Shown here: positions 36,935 through 47,059 of the stretch, piece after piece | How positions within the stretch are numbered: the first letter of the stretch is position 1 | How the letters are laid out: each line of letters opens with the position of its first letter | Assembly (NCBI RefSeq): GCF_028554725.1 | Contig: NC_071672.1 | Coordinates: forward strand, 3,594,501-3,658,500 | Length of the DNA stretch: 64,000 nt | From: Zeugodacus cucurbitae | Lineage: Eukaryota > Arthropoda > Insecta > Diptera > Tephritidae | Reading direction: 5' to 3' | Program-made: the position numbers and the translations under genes | The notes under the pieces: model-generated | Seen by the model: only the letters and a program-made list of their open reading frames with translations | The model's database searches: none | What the model was told of the DNA's origin: nothing

Positions 36935-37849
36935 TTTATTTTATTTTATTTTATTTTATTTTATTTTATTTTATTTTATTTTATTTTCTTTTCTTTTATT
37001 TTATTTTTAACGTATTGTTATATTTTTGTTCTACTGTTCCATCGTAACTTTGTTCGTTTTGTTTGCTACGGTAATTGTTATTTTTCTTCACTTCGACGTT
37101 CCATTTTTACGTTCTTGTTGTTAAACTGTTCGTTTTGTTCTTTACGATATTTATATTTTTCTTCACTTTTCAAGTTTCTCATTTACGTTATTTATACACT
37201 CTTTCACTTCGACGTTCCACTTTTACGTTCTTGTTGTTAAACTGTTCGTTTTGTTCTTTACGATATTTTTATTTTTCTTCACTTTTCAAGTTTCTCATTT
37301 ACGTTATTTATGCACTTTTTCACTTCGATGTTCCACTTTTACGTTCTTCTTGTTCTTTACGATATTTTTTCTATTTCTGCATCTTCACGTTCCACTTTTA
37401 CGTTATTAACTACGTTCTTTAAACATCTTCACGTTCCACCTTTACGTTATTAACTTCGTTCTTCAAACACTATCGATGTTGAATTTTTTTTATTTTTATT
37501 TTTTTTATTATTATTATTTTTTTTATATTTTTTTTGTTTTTTTTTTTCAATTTATGGTTTTATAATGCTGCGTGTTTCAATACTCGTTTTTTGAGACACG
37601 TCTAAAGGAGTCCCCATACTTTTCTTCAGCCTTACGAGTTGCCAAAGAACACTCTTAAAAATCTTGTGTGCAAGTAAATCACTTATTGCTTTGAATTTGT
37701 ATTTATATTCAAAGTTTTGTGTTTTGCACGTTAAAAAATAAGATTTTTTTATGAAAATTACCGAGAGCAGAAATTTGTACACTTTCTATTCTCGCCCGAG
37801 TTAAATAATTACCGAGATCAGAAATTTTTGCACTTTCTATTCTCTCCCG
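36935..37849 (-). other. Single-copy 5' leader of the LTR element with 116-bp repeats
   Basis: Noncoding leader between primer site and first array. A 116-bp repeat starts at 37091, 37207 and 37323 (anchor CTTCGACGTT); the third copy is shortened. Two 43-bp repeats start at 37381 and 37424. The rest is T-rich on the plus strand. A 76-codon open frame at 37782-37552 is not recognisable. Leader repeats of this kind may act in transcription or RNA packaging; that is inference. Confidence 0.6.
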
Positions 37850-37868
37850 AGTTAAACCGACTGCGCCA
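37850..37868 (-). other. Primer-binding site
   Basis: The element strand reads TGGCGCAGTCGGTTTAAC immediately after the 5' LTR, sharing its first T with the LTR end. TGG complements the CCA tail of a tRNA; the same TGGCGCAGTCGG start is recalled for 17.6/297-type elements primed by a serine tRNA. The tRNA was not checked. Confidence 0.75.
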
Positions 37869-38180
37869 GTAACGTTTTTAAAGTAACGTTTTCAATGTTA
37901 TTATGATTTATTTTATTAAACATTCGTTTTTTAAATATAAAAATTACACTTATATTTTAATGTAATATATTAAATGATATGAACGATATAAATGAACTGC
38001 AACAATGAATGACTTTTCTCGATGGATGATGAAATAGAAGTGTTATGTATCACGCGATTGATCAAACGGTGCCGCTTATTGTACGGGACCGCTGACTGGT
38101 AAAGATGCTGAGTAAAATAACATGTTGGCAATGGAGGAATAAAGGCAAAAGTCTCCAACGCGACATTAGGATATGTCACT
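37868..38180 (-). repeat. 5' LTR
   Basis: 313 bp, AGTGACATATCC...GTTACT, next to TSD TATA (38181-38184). Against the 3' LTR it carries a 14-bp duplication of agtaacgtttttaa at 37868-37895 and lacks about 19 bp near 38130. The LTR holds the promoter and start site; no TATA box or initiator was assigned. Confidence 0.87.
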
Positions 38181-38184
38181 TATA

Positions 38185-38264
38185 CATATATATAAATTAT
38201 TTATAATATAAATATATACGGTATGTATATTACAACACACACACACATATAAATAATTTATAAA
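38185..38264 (-). other. Spacer just 3' of 28S
   Basis: AT-rich with an ACACAC tract. Its position immediately after the 28S end suggests the external transcribed spacer/IGS. The LTR element interrupts it at TATA. Confidence 0.45.
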
Positions 38265-38728
38265 CAGTTTGATCGAATCATCAAGCAAAGGATAAGCTTC
38301 AGTGGATCGCAGTATGGCAGCTCCTCTACCACTTACAACACCTTGCCCGTTACCAAAGTCGTTTACAATTGATTCTAGGCATTGACATTGTATTAAATAA
38401 TGTTTTAATAAGTAACTAGCGCGTCATACAGGTGATATTTAATCCTCCCGCATTTGCTATGTTACAAATAACATTGGCATCACATATATCCATTGTCGTT
38501 TATAAATAAAATTTATAAACTTTAAATGGTTTAGAGAAGCCATACAATGCAATTGCCCCATATTTATCATTGCAGTCCAGCACGGATACGACCTTAGAGG
38601 CGTTCAGGCATAATCCAACGGACGTAGCATCATACCACTGTTCGCTCGAACAAGTATTGTACCATTGGTCCGTACCTGCGGTTCCTCTCGTACTACGCAG
38701 GAATGCTGTCGCAATAACAATTGTCATT

Positions 38729-38786
<58 letters not shown>

Positions 38787-38826
38787 TGGGTGAACAATCC
38801 AACGCTTGGTGAATTTTGCTTCACAA
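38265..38826 (-). rRNA. 28S rRNA: 28S rRNA gene, 3'-terminal fragment (about 560 bp)
   Basis: The minus strand carries strongly conserved 28S sequence, including the sarcin-ricin-loop AGTACGAGAGGAACC near 38700-38686, GGGTTTAGACCGTCGTGAGA near 38767-38748 and GTTGGATTGTTCACCC near 38805-38790. The end at about 38265 (GATTCGATCAAACTG) is judged from its resemblance to dipteran 28S. The 5' side stops abruptly at 38826, where R1 ORF1 sequence begins, so this cannot make a full rRNA. Conserved positions seem undamaged, unlike the short 28S linkers elsewhere in the window. Confidence 0.9.
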
Positions 38827-39057
38827 TGTTGCTGCTTTCGTAGCAACCGTATCTAGCTTCTGGAAAACCCCATCCGACCCGCTCTCGCCCGAGTTCGCCT
38901 GTGGTGGCGAACCCAATCGCGCCTTCCTCTTGGGTGGGGGCCGCAAGGGTTGCCCCACTCCGTCCTCGTCCGTCGATGACTCCACCTGGACCATTGAAGG
39001 CCCGGAGTCTTCACTCTCCGCTGGGGCTTTTGCCCCTCTCCTCCGTGGGGGAGGCAT
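38827..39057 (-). pseudogene. R1 ORF1 N-terminal fragment
   Basis: First 70-odd codons of ORF1, including the acidic stretch DEDGVGQP and PPPKRKARL. It terminates at the 28S junction. Small changes against the intact copies (GVFQKLDT for GGFQTLDT) show independent ageing. Confidence 0.82.
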
Positions 39058-39247
39058 TTCCGCTGCCTAACACTCACGCACAATTACACACAGCACTAAT
39101 GTACACTATCACTACCTGCACTGCACACAGATGCCGCTAACTACTGCTGGGAAATCCCACACTTTGTTCACTAGCACACACAAGTTAATGGCCTAAGCCG
39201 CTATCCTCACACACTTTGGGGGAATACACACGATGTGTATAATCACA
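38827..39247 (-). mobile_element. R1: R1 remnant: 5' UTR and ORF1 N-terminus fused to 28S
   Basis: Reads 5' UTR (39247-39058), then ORF1 from ATG 39057 for about 77 codons (MPPPRRRGAKAP...), then jumps into 28S at 38826. The rest of R1 and the 28S between the R1 site and this point are gone. The 5' UTR continues at 44638 beyond the nested plus-strand element. Confidence 0.85.
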
Positions 39248-39932
39248 TACCTGCTTACTGTCCCGGTGGGATGTACACCTTAGCTGAGCTCAAAGCTACC
39301 GGGGGGGGTCGGCAGGTCGCGGATAGCCGGACGGCCTGTAGTAGCAGGTTAGTTGCGAAATAAGTTTAAACGAATAAGCAATCCCCGACGATGAGCGACA
39401 GGGGCGGAGGAAGCGGTATAAAAGCCAGCAAGCCCGATGATGTTCCTGTGACAATGGCGAATCGACACCGCCTCTGAGAAATAAGTGTCCCCCTCAACAT
39501 GCATAGGCGCGTTGAGTAATATAAAAATCCAGGCGCGACGGATCCAAAATGGGCGGCTTCCTGGTCAGCGTCTGTTCACCATGTTAGGTGCGGCTGATTT
39601 AACAACCTGACCGGTATACTGCGCGGCGCACTGGGAGTCCCTGGAAGTCTCGACAGCGACGTCTCCGCTGGTGAGATAGAAAGGGTGATGTGAGTTTGCT
39701 CTGCCGAGGTTCCAGCCTCGCGGTATATCAGTAAACAGCCACTTCGGTCCTTGGTCAGGGAGTGTGTATTGAACACAGCAGTAGTAGGCTGTGTTGCTCC
39801 GGTCGAGCGCCAGTCCGTCCGTGTTTTCCGGGACTGGCAAAACGAAGGACAGGCCTCAGGGAACTGGGGTAGGAGCATTGCCTCCGAGGGTATACCCGTT
39901 CCTCTCTATTTCGGCCCGCCCCCCTACACACG

Positions 39933-41377
39933 ATGCGCTGTAAGAAAAAACAAGGAATGGAGAATACTATGAGAATAAACAACAAAAGCAGCAGTAGTAT
40001 GTACGATTTATTGATGAGTAGCGACACTCGAAGCCCTGGTAGTGGAAGAAAGATGCCAGAAACGGAATCATCCAGGAGAACGCCGACCACTAATGGAGTT
40101 AACACAGAAGGTGACCCATTTATGCGTGCACCACGACTGATGCGATCACCAAAAAGGGTGCTTACAGTAGAAAAGCCTGCAAGAGCCAGATCATCGCCAC
40201 CTGCTCTCCAAGATAGCACGCCTTTAGCGGAATCGGTTAACTCGGGTGGTGACGTCATGTCGGAACTAGGCGAGATGATCAAAAAGTTGACAGAAGCAAT
40301 GTGTCTACCACAACGATCAATTAACAACCAGATTAAGCTCGGTGATGAAGCTTCACGCACGCGCGCAAAATGAGTTCAATAGAAATAAAGAAGCTAGACG
40401 AAATGTCTCTCTAGGAGCCACAACTGCAGATTCAACGCCGAAAAGGCCACGTGAGGATGAGCAGCTGATACGTAAGACCCCTCCTAAGAAAAAAGCTAGT
40501 CAAAGGGAAATGCAAAAGATGGCTATTGTGACCAAGAGGACTGAAAGAAACATTCCAGTAAAAGAAAAAACAGCCATGGAGAAGGAAAATGCCTGGACAG
40601 AGGTCAAACACAAAACGCAGAAACAGAAGAAGAAGAAGAATACAAGCTTTGCTTTGCGTTCTAGACCGGATGCTATAATAATTGCACGCACAGGAAATAT
40701 GTCGTACAGTGATATACTTAGAACGGTCAAAAGCAATGACACCCTGCAGGAACTCGGAGAGAACGTTACGTGAATCAGGAAGACGGCAAAAGGTGAAATA
40801 TTGTTGGAAATGAAAAAGGCGCAGATGACGAACACGGGAGCATATGAAAAGGAGATAGGGAAGGTGCTAGGCGACCAGGCGATAATAAGAGCCCTGACCC
40901 ATGAGGTATCAGTGGAGATCCGCGACCTAGATGAAGTAACCACTAGAAAAGACATAGTTGAGGCAATTAGATCGCAAATTAATGAGCTAAGCTCCCTCGG
41001 GGAAGGGGCGGTCAAAAACATTAGAAAGTCATACGCAGGCACGCAGATGGCAGTAATTAGCAGCAACGGACGCAAAACGACTTCTTGAAGCCCATAAGAT
41101 TAAAATTGGATGGGTGGTCTGTAGAATTAGGGAAAAGCCTAATTTAAAAAAATGTTTCAGGTGCTTGGAATATGGGCATCTAGCGAGGTTGTGTACCAGC
41201 GAATATGACAGAAGCCAATGCTGTGCCAAGTGTGGCGAAAAGGGACACTTTGCAAAAGAATGTGACAAAACGGCGTCATGTGCAGCATGCAAATGCAAAG
41301 GACAAAAGGATACGGATCACCGTATCGGAAGTTGGAGGTGTCCCCTTTATCAAGCGGCGTTCAAAAACTTCAAATGA
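39933..41377 (+). pseudogene. ORF1 (gag-like) of the nested R1-clade element, broken
   Basis: ATG 39933 (MRCKKKQGMENT). A frameshift near 40360, an in-frame TGA at 40771-40773 and a frameshift near 41090 interrupt the frame. The last segment has VVCRIREKPNLKKCFRCLEY, with knuckles CFRCLEYGHLARLC and CAKCGEKGHFAKEC and a third Cys-rich motif, the standard R1-clade gag C-terminus. The stop TGA (41375-41377) overlaps the ORF2 ATG. Confidence 0.85.
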
Positions 41378-44330
41378 GAGTTATACAAATCAACCTAAAT
41401 CATTGTGAAGCGGCTCAAGAACTTTTGTCACAGACAATCTATGAGAAGAAGGTAGACGTGACGTTAGTCTGTGAACAGTATAAGAACGTAAGTTCTGGTG
41501 CCTGGATTTCGGACAAAGAGAGCAAAGCTGCGATATGGGCTTGTGGAGGCAATACTTTCCAAGACATGCCGCTCCAAGGAAAATCCTATTATACACGTGT
41601 GAAGATTGGTGGAATATACTTCTACAGTTGTTATATCCCTCCTAGTGTTACGCAAAGTGAGTATGAAAAAATCATTGATGAACTGGTTCATGCCGCCCGA
41701 ACTACTACACCAAACGTGATAGCAGGCGATTTCAATGCGTGGGCAATGGAATGGGACAGTAGTTGCACGAATCGGCGGGGAAATGCGCTGCTCAAAGCAT
41801 TCTCGTTGCTAGACGCTGTACTACTCAATACCGGCGGAAGAAATACCTTTGAAAAGAATGGTCGTGGATCAATAATTGATATCACGTTCGCTAGCAGCAC
41901 ACTGGTTAGAACAGCAAATTGGAAAGTGTGTGACTTCTATACGCATAGTGATCACCTTGCTATTATGTTAGAAATCGACAAGCGAGTACAAACACTAGCC
42001 AGCCGTAAAAAAACTCTTAAACAAGGATGGAAAGTCGAAACGCTGGATGAGAAAATCTTTGAGATCATGTTGAGCGAGGACCCAGGCAGCTCAAACGATG
42101 TAGATCGCCAAGCCGAAATGATGGTGAAGCACGTAAGCAACGCCTGTGACGCTGCGATGTGTAGGAAAGTACAAAGCTCATACCGAAAATCTGCATACTG
42201 GTGGAACGCAGAGATTAGTAGTCTAAGAAGCGAATGCCATAGGGCAAGACGACGCTCTCAAAGAAGCTACGGTACTCCAGAGCATATAAGACTGCGCGAA
42301 TACTTTAAAGAAAAAAGAAAGGAGCTCAAGATGGCAATCAAAAGAAGCAAGTCCACAAGTTTTAAAGAACTATGTGAGAAGGTAAACGAGAACCCATGGG
42401 GAGATGCGTATAAAATAGTTAGGTCGAAGATTAGAGGGAGTAGAAGTCAAGCACCAACCTGCCCTATCCTCCTAGAAAAGGTGGTGAAAACGCTTTTCCC
42501 TGCGCAAGAGTTGCAATCGAGCAGAAGGATACCTGCGATGGTGGAAGCTTTAGTCATTGACGAGAAGGAAATTATTGAAGTGGCGGAGAGTTTCGGAAAC
42601 GCAAAGGCGCCCGGACCGGACGGCATCCCAAACAAGGCACTGAAAATCGCTATAAAACATAACGATAAAAAATTTACCGAGCTCTATACACGCTGTCTAA
42701 ATGAAGGAGTTTTTCCCAAGATATGGAAGAAACAGCGCCTGGCTCTTCTTCAGAAGCCGAACAAACCGGCAGGAGAACCGAGTGCATACAGACCACTCTG
42801 CATGATTGACACAATGGCCAAAATCTTAGAGAAGTTAATCTGCAAACGCCTGGAGTATCACCTAGAAAACGAGCCTTCTGGACTATCCGAAAACCAATTT
42901 GGCTTCAGAAGAAACCGATCGACCATGGACGCAGTTGGAAAAGTGACAGGAATTGCGGCAAAAGCCATAGCGGGCAAAAGATGGATGTTCGGTGAAAAAG
43001 AATACTGTGCAGTTGTCACACTTGATGTTAAAAACGCTTTCAACACGGCATACTGGCCTCACATTATAAGGGCACTGGAAGCGAGAAATATACCAAGGTA
43101 TCTATTGCGTATAATTAGTAGCTATCTGTCTGACAGACTGCTATTCTACGATACTGATGCAGGCCCAAAGAAATACATAGTGACAGGGGGAGTACCACAG
43201 GGCTCCGTACTAGGTCCGTTATTGTGGAATGTGCTGTATGATGGAGTGCTACGCTTATCATAACCAAAAGGGGCCCAGATAATTGGATATGCGGACGACA
43301 TTGCGGTAACGATCGTTGCGAAGGAATTATTTCAAATCCAAAACATCTGCAATGAGACTATTACGCAAGTTAAAGATTGGCTTACACGAACTAAGCTGCA
43401 GCTTGCCGGAGAAAAAACCGAAGCGGTTCTCATCACGAGTAGAAAAAGACTAGAAACAGTCACTCTGAATATTGATGGTTATAATGTAGTAACACAAAAC
43501 TCGTTACGGTACCTAGGCGTTATGATTGATACTAGGCTCAATCGGCTAAAGTGACTGCGTCCTTGGCGAGAATTATGGCCAACATTGGTGGTCCTAGTCA
43601 TAGTAGAAGAGCTCTATTAGCTAAAGTTAGCCAATCAGCACTGATGTACGCTGCTCCTATATGGGCGATAGCGCTACGCCAAAAAGCATGTGCCAATAAG
43701 GCGAAGAAAGTTTCCAGGCTAAGTGCCATGAGAGTTGCCTGCGCGTTTAGAACGGTGTCGCATGAAGCAGTTAGTATCATAGCTGGTATCATCCCACCCG
43801 ATATAATGGCTTCGGAGTATAGCAGAGTCTATCAAAAAGCAAAAAGCATAAAAAGGCGCTTAACGGACGATGAACGCAAAAAGGAGAGACAGGTGAGCCT
43901 TAACGAGTGGCAAGCGCAATGGGATGCATCAGAAAAAGGAAGATGGACATATAGATTAATTAAAAATGTACCAGCATGGATTGAAAGACAACATGGAGAG
44001 ACAGATTTCTATCTGACCCAGTTCTTATCGGGCCATGGCTGTTTCAGGGAGTACCTCCAGAGATTCGGCCATGATGACATCAGTGAATGTTCCTTCTGCA
44101 ACAGTGCGGAAGAAAATGCGGAACATATCTTCTTTTCTTGCTCGAGATATGTAGTGGAGAGAACTACCGTAGAACGGTTAATAAACGAAGTACTGACGCC
44201 CGACAACATAGTGAGTCACATGTTACAATCGAGGGTGGTGTGGGCAAAAATAAAGGAGTGGACCGCTATAGTGCTCCAAGAACTCAGAATAAGAGAACGA
44301 CAGCGGAGAAGTGTAAGAACAAATGAATAA
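41374..44330 (+). pseudogene. ORF2 (endonuclease, RT) of the nested R1-clade element, broken
   Basis: ATG 41374 (MRVIQINLNHCEAAQELL) overlaps the ORF1 stop as ATGA. Endonuclease: VTLVCEQY, IAGDFNAWAMEW, YTHSDHLAIML. RT: KAPGPDGIPNKALK, QFGFRRNRSTMDAV, motif A VTLDVKNAFNTAYW, motif B GGVPQGSVLGPLLWN, motif C GYADDIAV near 43282. TAA at 43261-43263 lies just before motif C, and a frameshift falls near 43545. The C-terminal CSFCNSAEENAEHIFFSC lies near 44090-44143. Two visible lesions suggest a relatively recent death. Confidence 0.87.
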
Positions 44331-44637
44331 CCCTGCGGGGAATATGTGAGGAGGCATGTTGGCCCAGCTTGGTCCTGCGAAGTAGTACTTAACGGTGGTT
44401 CCGCAGGTCCAATTACAAGCTACAGAAGCCGGAGTTAAGGGTTTAGTACGTAGGCATACTGTCTCGCAAGTCCGACCTAGTTGATAAAATCTGTCTGGGC
44501 GTGGTCCCGAAAGAGGTGTACCCTTAGCGGACAATGTGAATCGTGCATACTGTTAACATACGTTAACAGTATCTTTGGAAGATTCCCCCTTCGGAACCAA
44601 AAAAAAAAAAAAAAACCAAAAAAAATACCTGCTTACT

Positions 44638-44768
44638 TTCACTACAGGCTACCGAAAAACCGAAAAATTCATTCGCTTCAGAAACACTGAAAATCACTTT
44701 AAAAATCGCTTTTAAAACTCGCAATGATGCGCAAACAGGTCCGTTCACTTCGAGGTTCTACAAACAAC
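44638..44768 (-). mobile_element. R1: R1 5' UTR, upstream half of the interrupted remnant
   Basis: Continues the 5' UTR cut by the nested element (TTTCACTACAGGCTACCG...) up to the R1 5' end. The next bases, 44769-44782, are the target remnant TGTCCCTATCTGCA, beyond which another R1 3' end begins. Confidence 0.8.
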
Positions 44769-45242
44769 TGCAGATAGGGACAACGTCCGGTGTGTTTTTG
44801 CGTGAGTACCTGCCGATGACGGCCTTATCTCACGGTGCTCCGAAGCACAGCGGATCAATAAAATGCGATGATCAGCGCCCCGAAAAATGCTAAGCATTAT
44901 TCGGTACCAATTGGCAGTGTGGAATGGACACACTAACCACCTTGGTGGGGTTCGAGGCCTATCTAAAACCTCTGCCGTACTTTGGGTCCGGCACCCGGTT
45001 GCAGTGCTACTCCACATTGAGTGATCAAAACACTCTTCCCGCATTCGGGTATTAAACCACAACCACCACGATACTCCCCGAGGGGCCAGTCCGCATGAGC
45101 AGGTTGGAGCGAACTCCAAGGGCTCCTACTCCCCGTGGTACCAGAATTAAGTCTCCGGTCAGACCTCGTAGTTGAAAACTACTACCAGTTGAGCTACCAT
45201 ACTGCTCCGTACTGGTGACCATTTAAGTTGATGGTATAAAAA

Positions 45243-45798
45243 TTATACCTCCTCCACCCGGTTTTCAACTAATTGCCTACGCCGACTGAACAAAACACGT
45301 GCAAACCTATTAAACGACCCTAAATGTTCGGCATTCCGACTATCCGAGAGCACACCACTAACATCTAGCTGTCCATCAGTCCAGCTAATCCCCATACCCC
45401 CAAGATCCCTAATGTCCGAGTACATCGGCTATGATATGCATCCAGTCCTCAGAGTGTGCCCCACATATACACTCCGGACTTCCGGAAAGGTTCCTTTGAT
45501 GCAAAAATGCATTCAAAGGTCCATGCCCGGTAAGCAAGAAACCCAGACTCATACAGAATCTGAAGTCTGGGGTTTCCTCTACAAACCTAACATCCCAAAT
45601 GTACTCGTAGGTCACCCGACCGCTAGGGATATTGTCCCAACGGTCTTGCCACCTACTCCTAACGCTATCATATAGAAGCCTTTTGCTCCTTAGATAGCCC
45701 TCCCTCGCAACATCCTCATCAGAAATCCAATTTGACAGCAATGAGACACTTAAGCCTCTTCTTAACCTAAATGCAACAGCACGCTGTATAACAATCAT
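45243..45798 (-). pseudogene. R1 ORF2 C-terminal fragment
   Basis: Shows the Cys-His motif region typical after the RT (FLLTGHGPLNAFLHQRN, then CICGAHSEDWMHI, with the first Cys replaced by Glu-Cys spacing). A frameshift lies near 45415. No polymerase or endonuclease motif remains. Confidence 0.75.
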
Positions 45799-47059
45799 GA
45801 GGAGCATTGACGCAACTGGCAGCCCTGTGGCCCTCCTGACCACACCTCCGACAGACATCGGCCTTGGCCCTGCATTCTGCCACTCGGTGATCAAAACCCA
45901 TGCACCGGAAGCAGCAGGTCACGGGACTATCCGCACGAACACGGAAGGAGAACCACTTGATGTAGCACCTACCCGCCTCCAGGAGGGTGGACATTAGTTT
46001 GTCCGTACCCTCTAGGACAACATTTGTCCTGCCATCAGTCGCCACCTTCCAGGGACGACTGACCATCCTCACGTCCGTCTTTTTGGACTCTGGGCTGAAC
46101 TCCCGAAGGTTCAGCCGAAACAGCTCCTCCATGAATTCTTCATGGGATATTTCCGTGTGTACTCCCTGTACCACGACCCTGGGCCCCAACTTTTTATTGA
46201 CGCTAACGTCCAACCCTACCTCACCGAATTTGGCGTTACTCGCCACTTTCTCCCTCTCCAAGACCGAGGGGGTACGAATGACCACCCCACCACCCTTAAT
46301 AGCCTTCACTTCGTGAACGCGTACTCCAAGAGAAGGTCCAACCTCCTTAACTACCTTCTTGATTACTTCCTTAGAGGAAGTCACAGGAGCCTTGCTCCTT
46401 ACCACAACCGACCAGGTTTCTACTGGTCTCCGCATCGTCGGCGCAATTGCCTCCAGCACGGGTGCCGGAGGGGCAGGCGCCGAGGGAGCAGCAGCAGCCG
46501 CCCCTGCTGTGCTCCGAGGGACGGAAGATGTCCCACAACCCCCCTTCAATCCCTCAATTTGCCCACGAAGGTGAGCATTTTCCGTAAGGACACTCATAAG
46601 AATCTCCTCATATTTAGAGGCGATCCCTACGAGTTCCTTCATTGTTGTGACTTCGAGGCTTTTCGCCCCGAACACAACTTCGTTCAACTGGGCTGTTACG
46701 GCTTTCATTGCCGTAACATGACCCTCAACCCCAATAACACCCCCTTTACCCCCCTTGTTGCCTCCTACCTTGTCCAGGCAACCTTTCCTGCCTCCATTGG
46801 CTCCGTCCTTCGCCGCCGCCTTCACTCCTACGGCTGCTTTCGTAGCAACCGTATCTAGCGTCTGGAAACCCCCATCCGACCCGCTCTCGCCCGAGTTCGC
46901 CTGTGGTGGCGAACCCAATCGCGCCTTCCTCTTGGGTGGGGGCCGCAAGGGTTGCCCCACTCCGTCCTCGTCCGTCGATGACTCCACCTGGACCATTGAA
47001 GGCCCGGAGTCTTCACTCTCCGCTGGGGCTTTTGCCCCTCTCCTCCGTGGTGGAGGCAT
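45799..47059 (-). pseudogene. R1 ORF1, lacking the last zinc knuckle
   Basis: Nearly identical to the 455-codon ORF1 at 53817-55184 up to CRRCGQEGHRAASCVNAPH, then it crosses the deletion joint and ends at 45767 with unrelated residues. Knuckles one and two are intact. Confidence 0.85.

Larger units (their letters stand above)
8615..38180 (-). mobile_element. 17.6/297-type (Gypsy superfamily) LTR retrotransposon with nine-fold internal amplification
   Basis: The element is bounded by related LTRs (8615-8929 and 37868-38180) that read AGTGAC...GTTACT on the element strand, and by TATA duplications at 8611-8614 and 38181-38184. AGT/ACT ends, a 4-bp TATA target and a TGGCGCAGTCGG primer site match the 17.6/297 group. 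Right to left: 5' LTR, primer site, leader with 116-bp repeats, nine gag-protease-RT5' units (i, h, g, f, e, d, c, b, a) separated by (TTTTG)n arrays, then RT, RNase H and integrase once, then 3' LTR. Unit-to-unit spacing (GGATCC anchor) is 3088, 2752, 2627, 3056, 2679, 2917, 3196 and 2616 bp. Without the extra units it would be about 6-7 kb, usual for the group. No env frame is present: 161 bp separate integrase from the LTR. Confidence 0.9.
39260..44625 (+). mobile_element. Second R1-clade non-LTR retrotransposon, full length, nested
   Basis: 5.37 kb from TCCCGGTGGG to a poly(A) (44599-44625, interrupted by CC). Flanks are TACCTGCTTACT at 39248-39259 and again at 44626-44637, a 12-bp target duplication inside the R1 5' UTR. 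39260-39932 is a GC-rich 5' UTR without a gene; 44331-44598 is the 3' UTR. ORF1 has zinc knuckles, ORF2 has endonuclease, RT and a C-terminal Cys-His motif, all of R1-clade type. It is not the same family as the minus-strand R1. It sits outside rRNA coding sequence, so its own target preference is unclear. Confidence 0.87.

Noticed and set aside
13157..37240. Very long plus-strand open frames encoding FCFVL repeats (250-520 codons) across each TTTTG array
   Set aside because: A pure pentanucleotide has no stop in any frame, so openness carries no coding information. They run antisense to gag and pol.
37552..37782. 76-codon minus-strand frame in the LTR-element leader as a gene
   Set aside because: Low-complexity composition, no recognisable motif, located in the untranslated leader.
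38500..38754. Open frames over 38500-38764 as small proteins
   Set aside because: The sequence is conserved 28S rRNA; the frames are chance.
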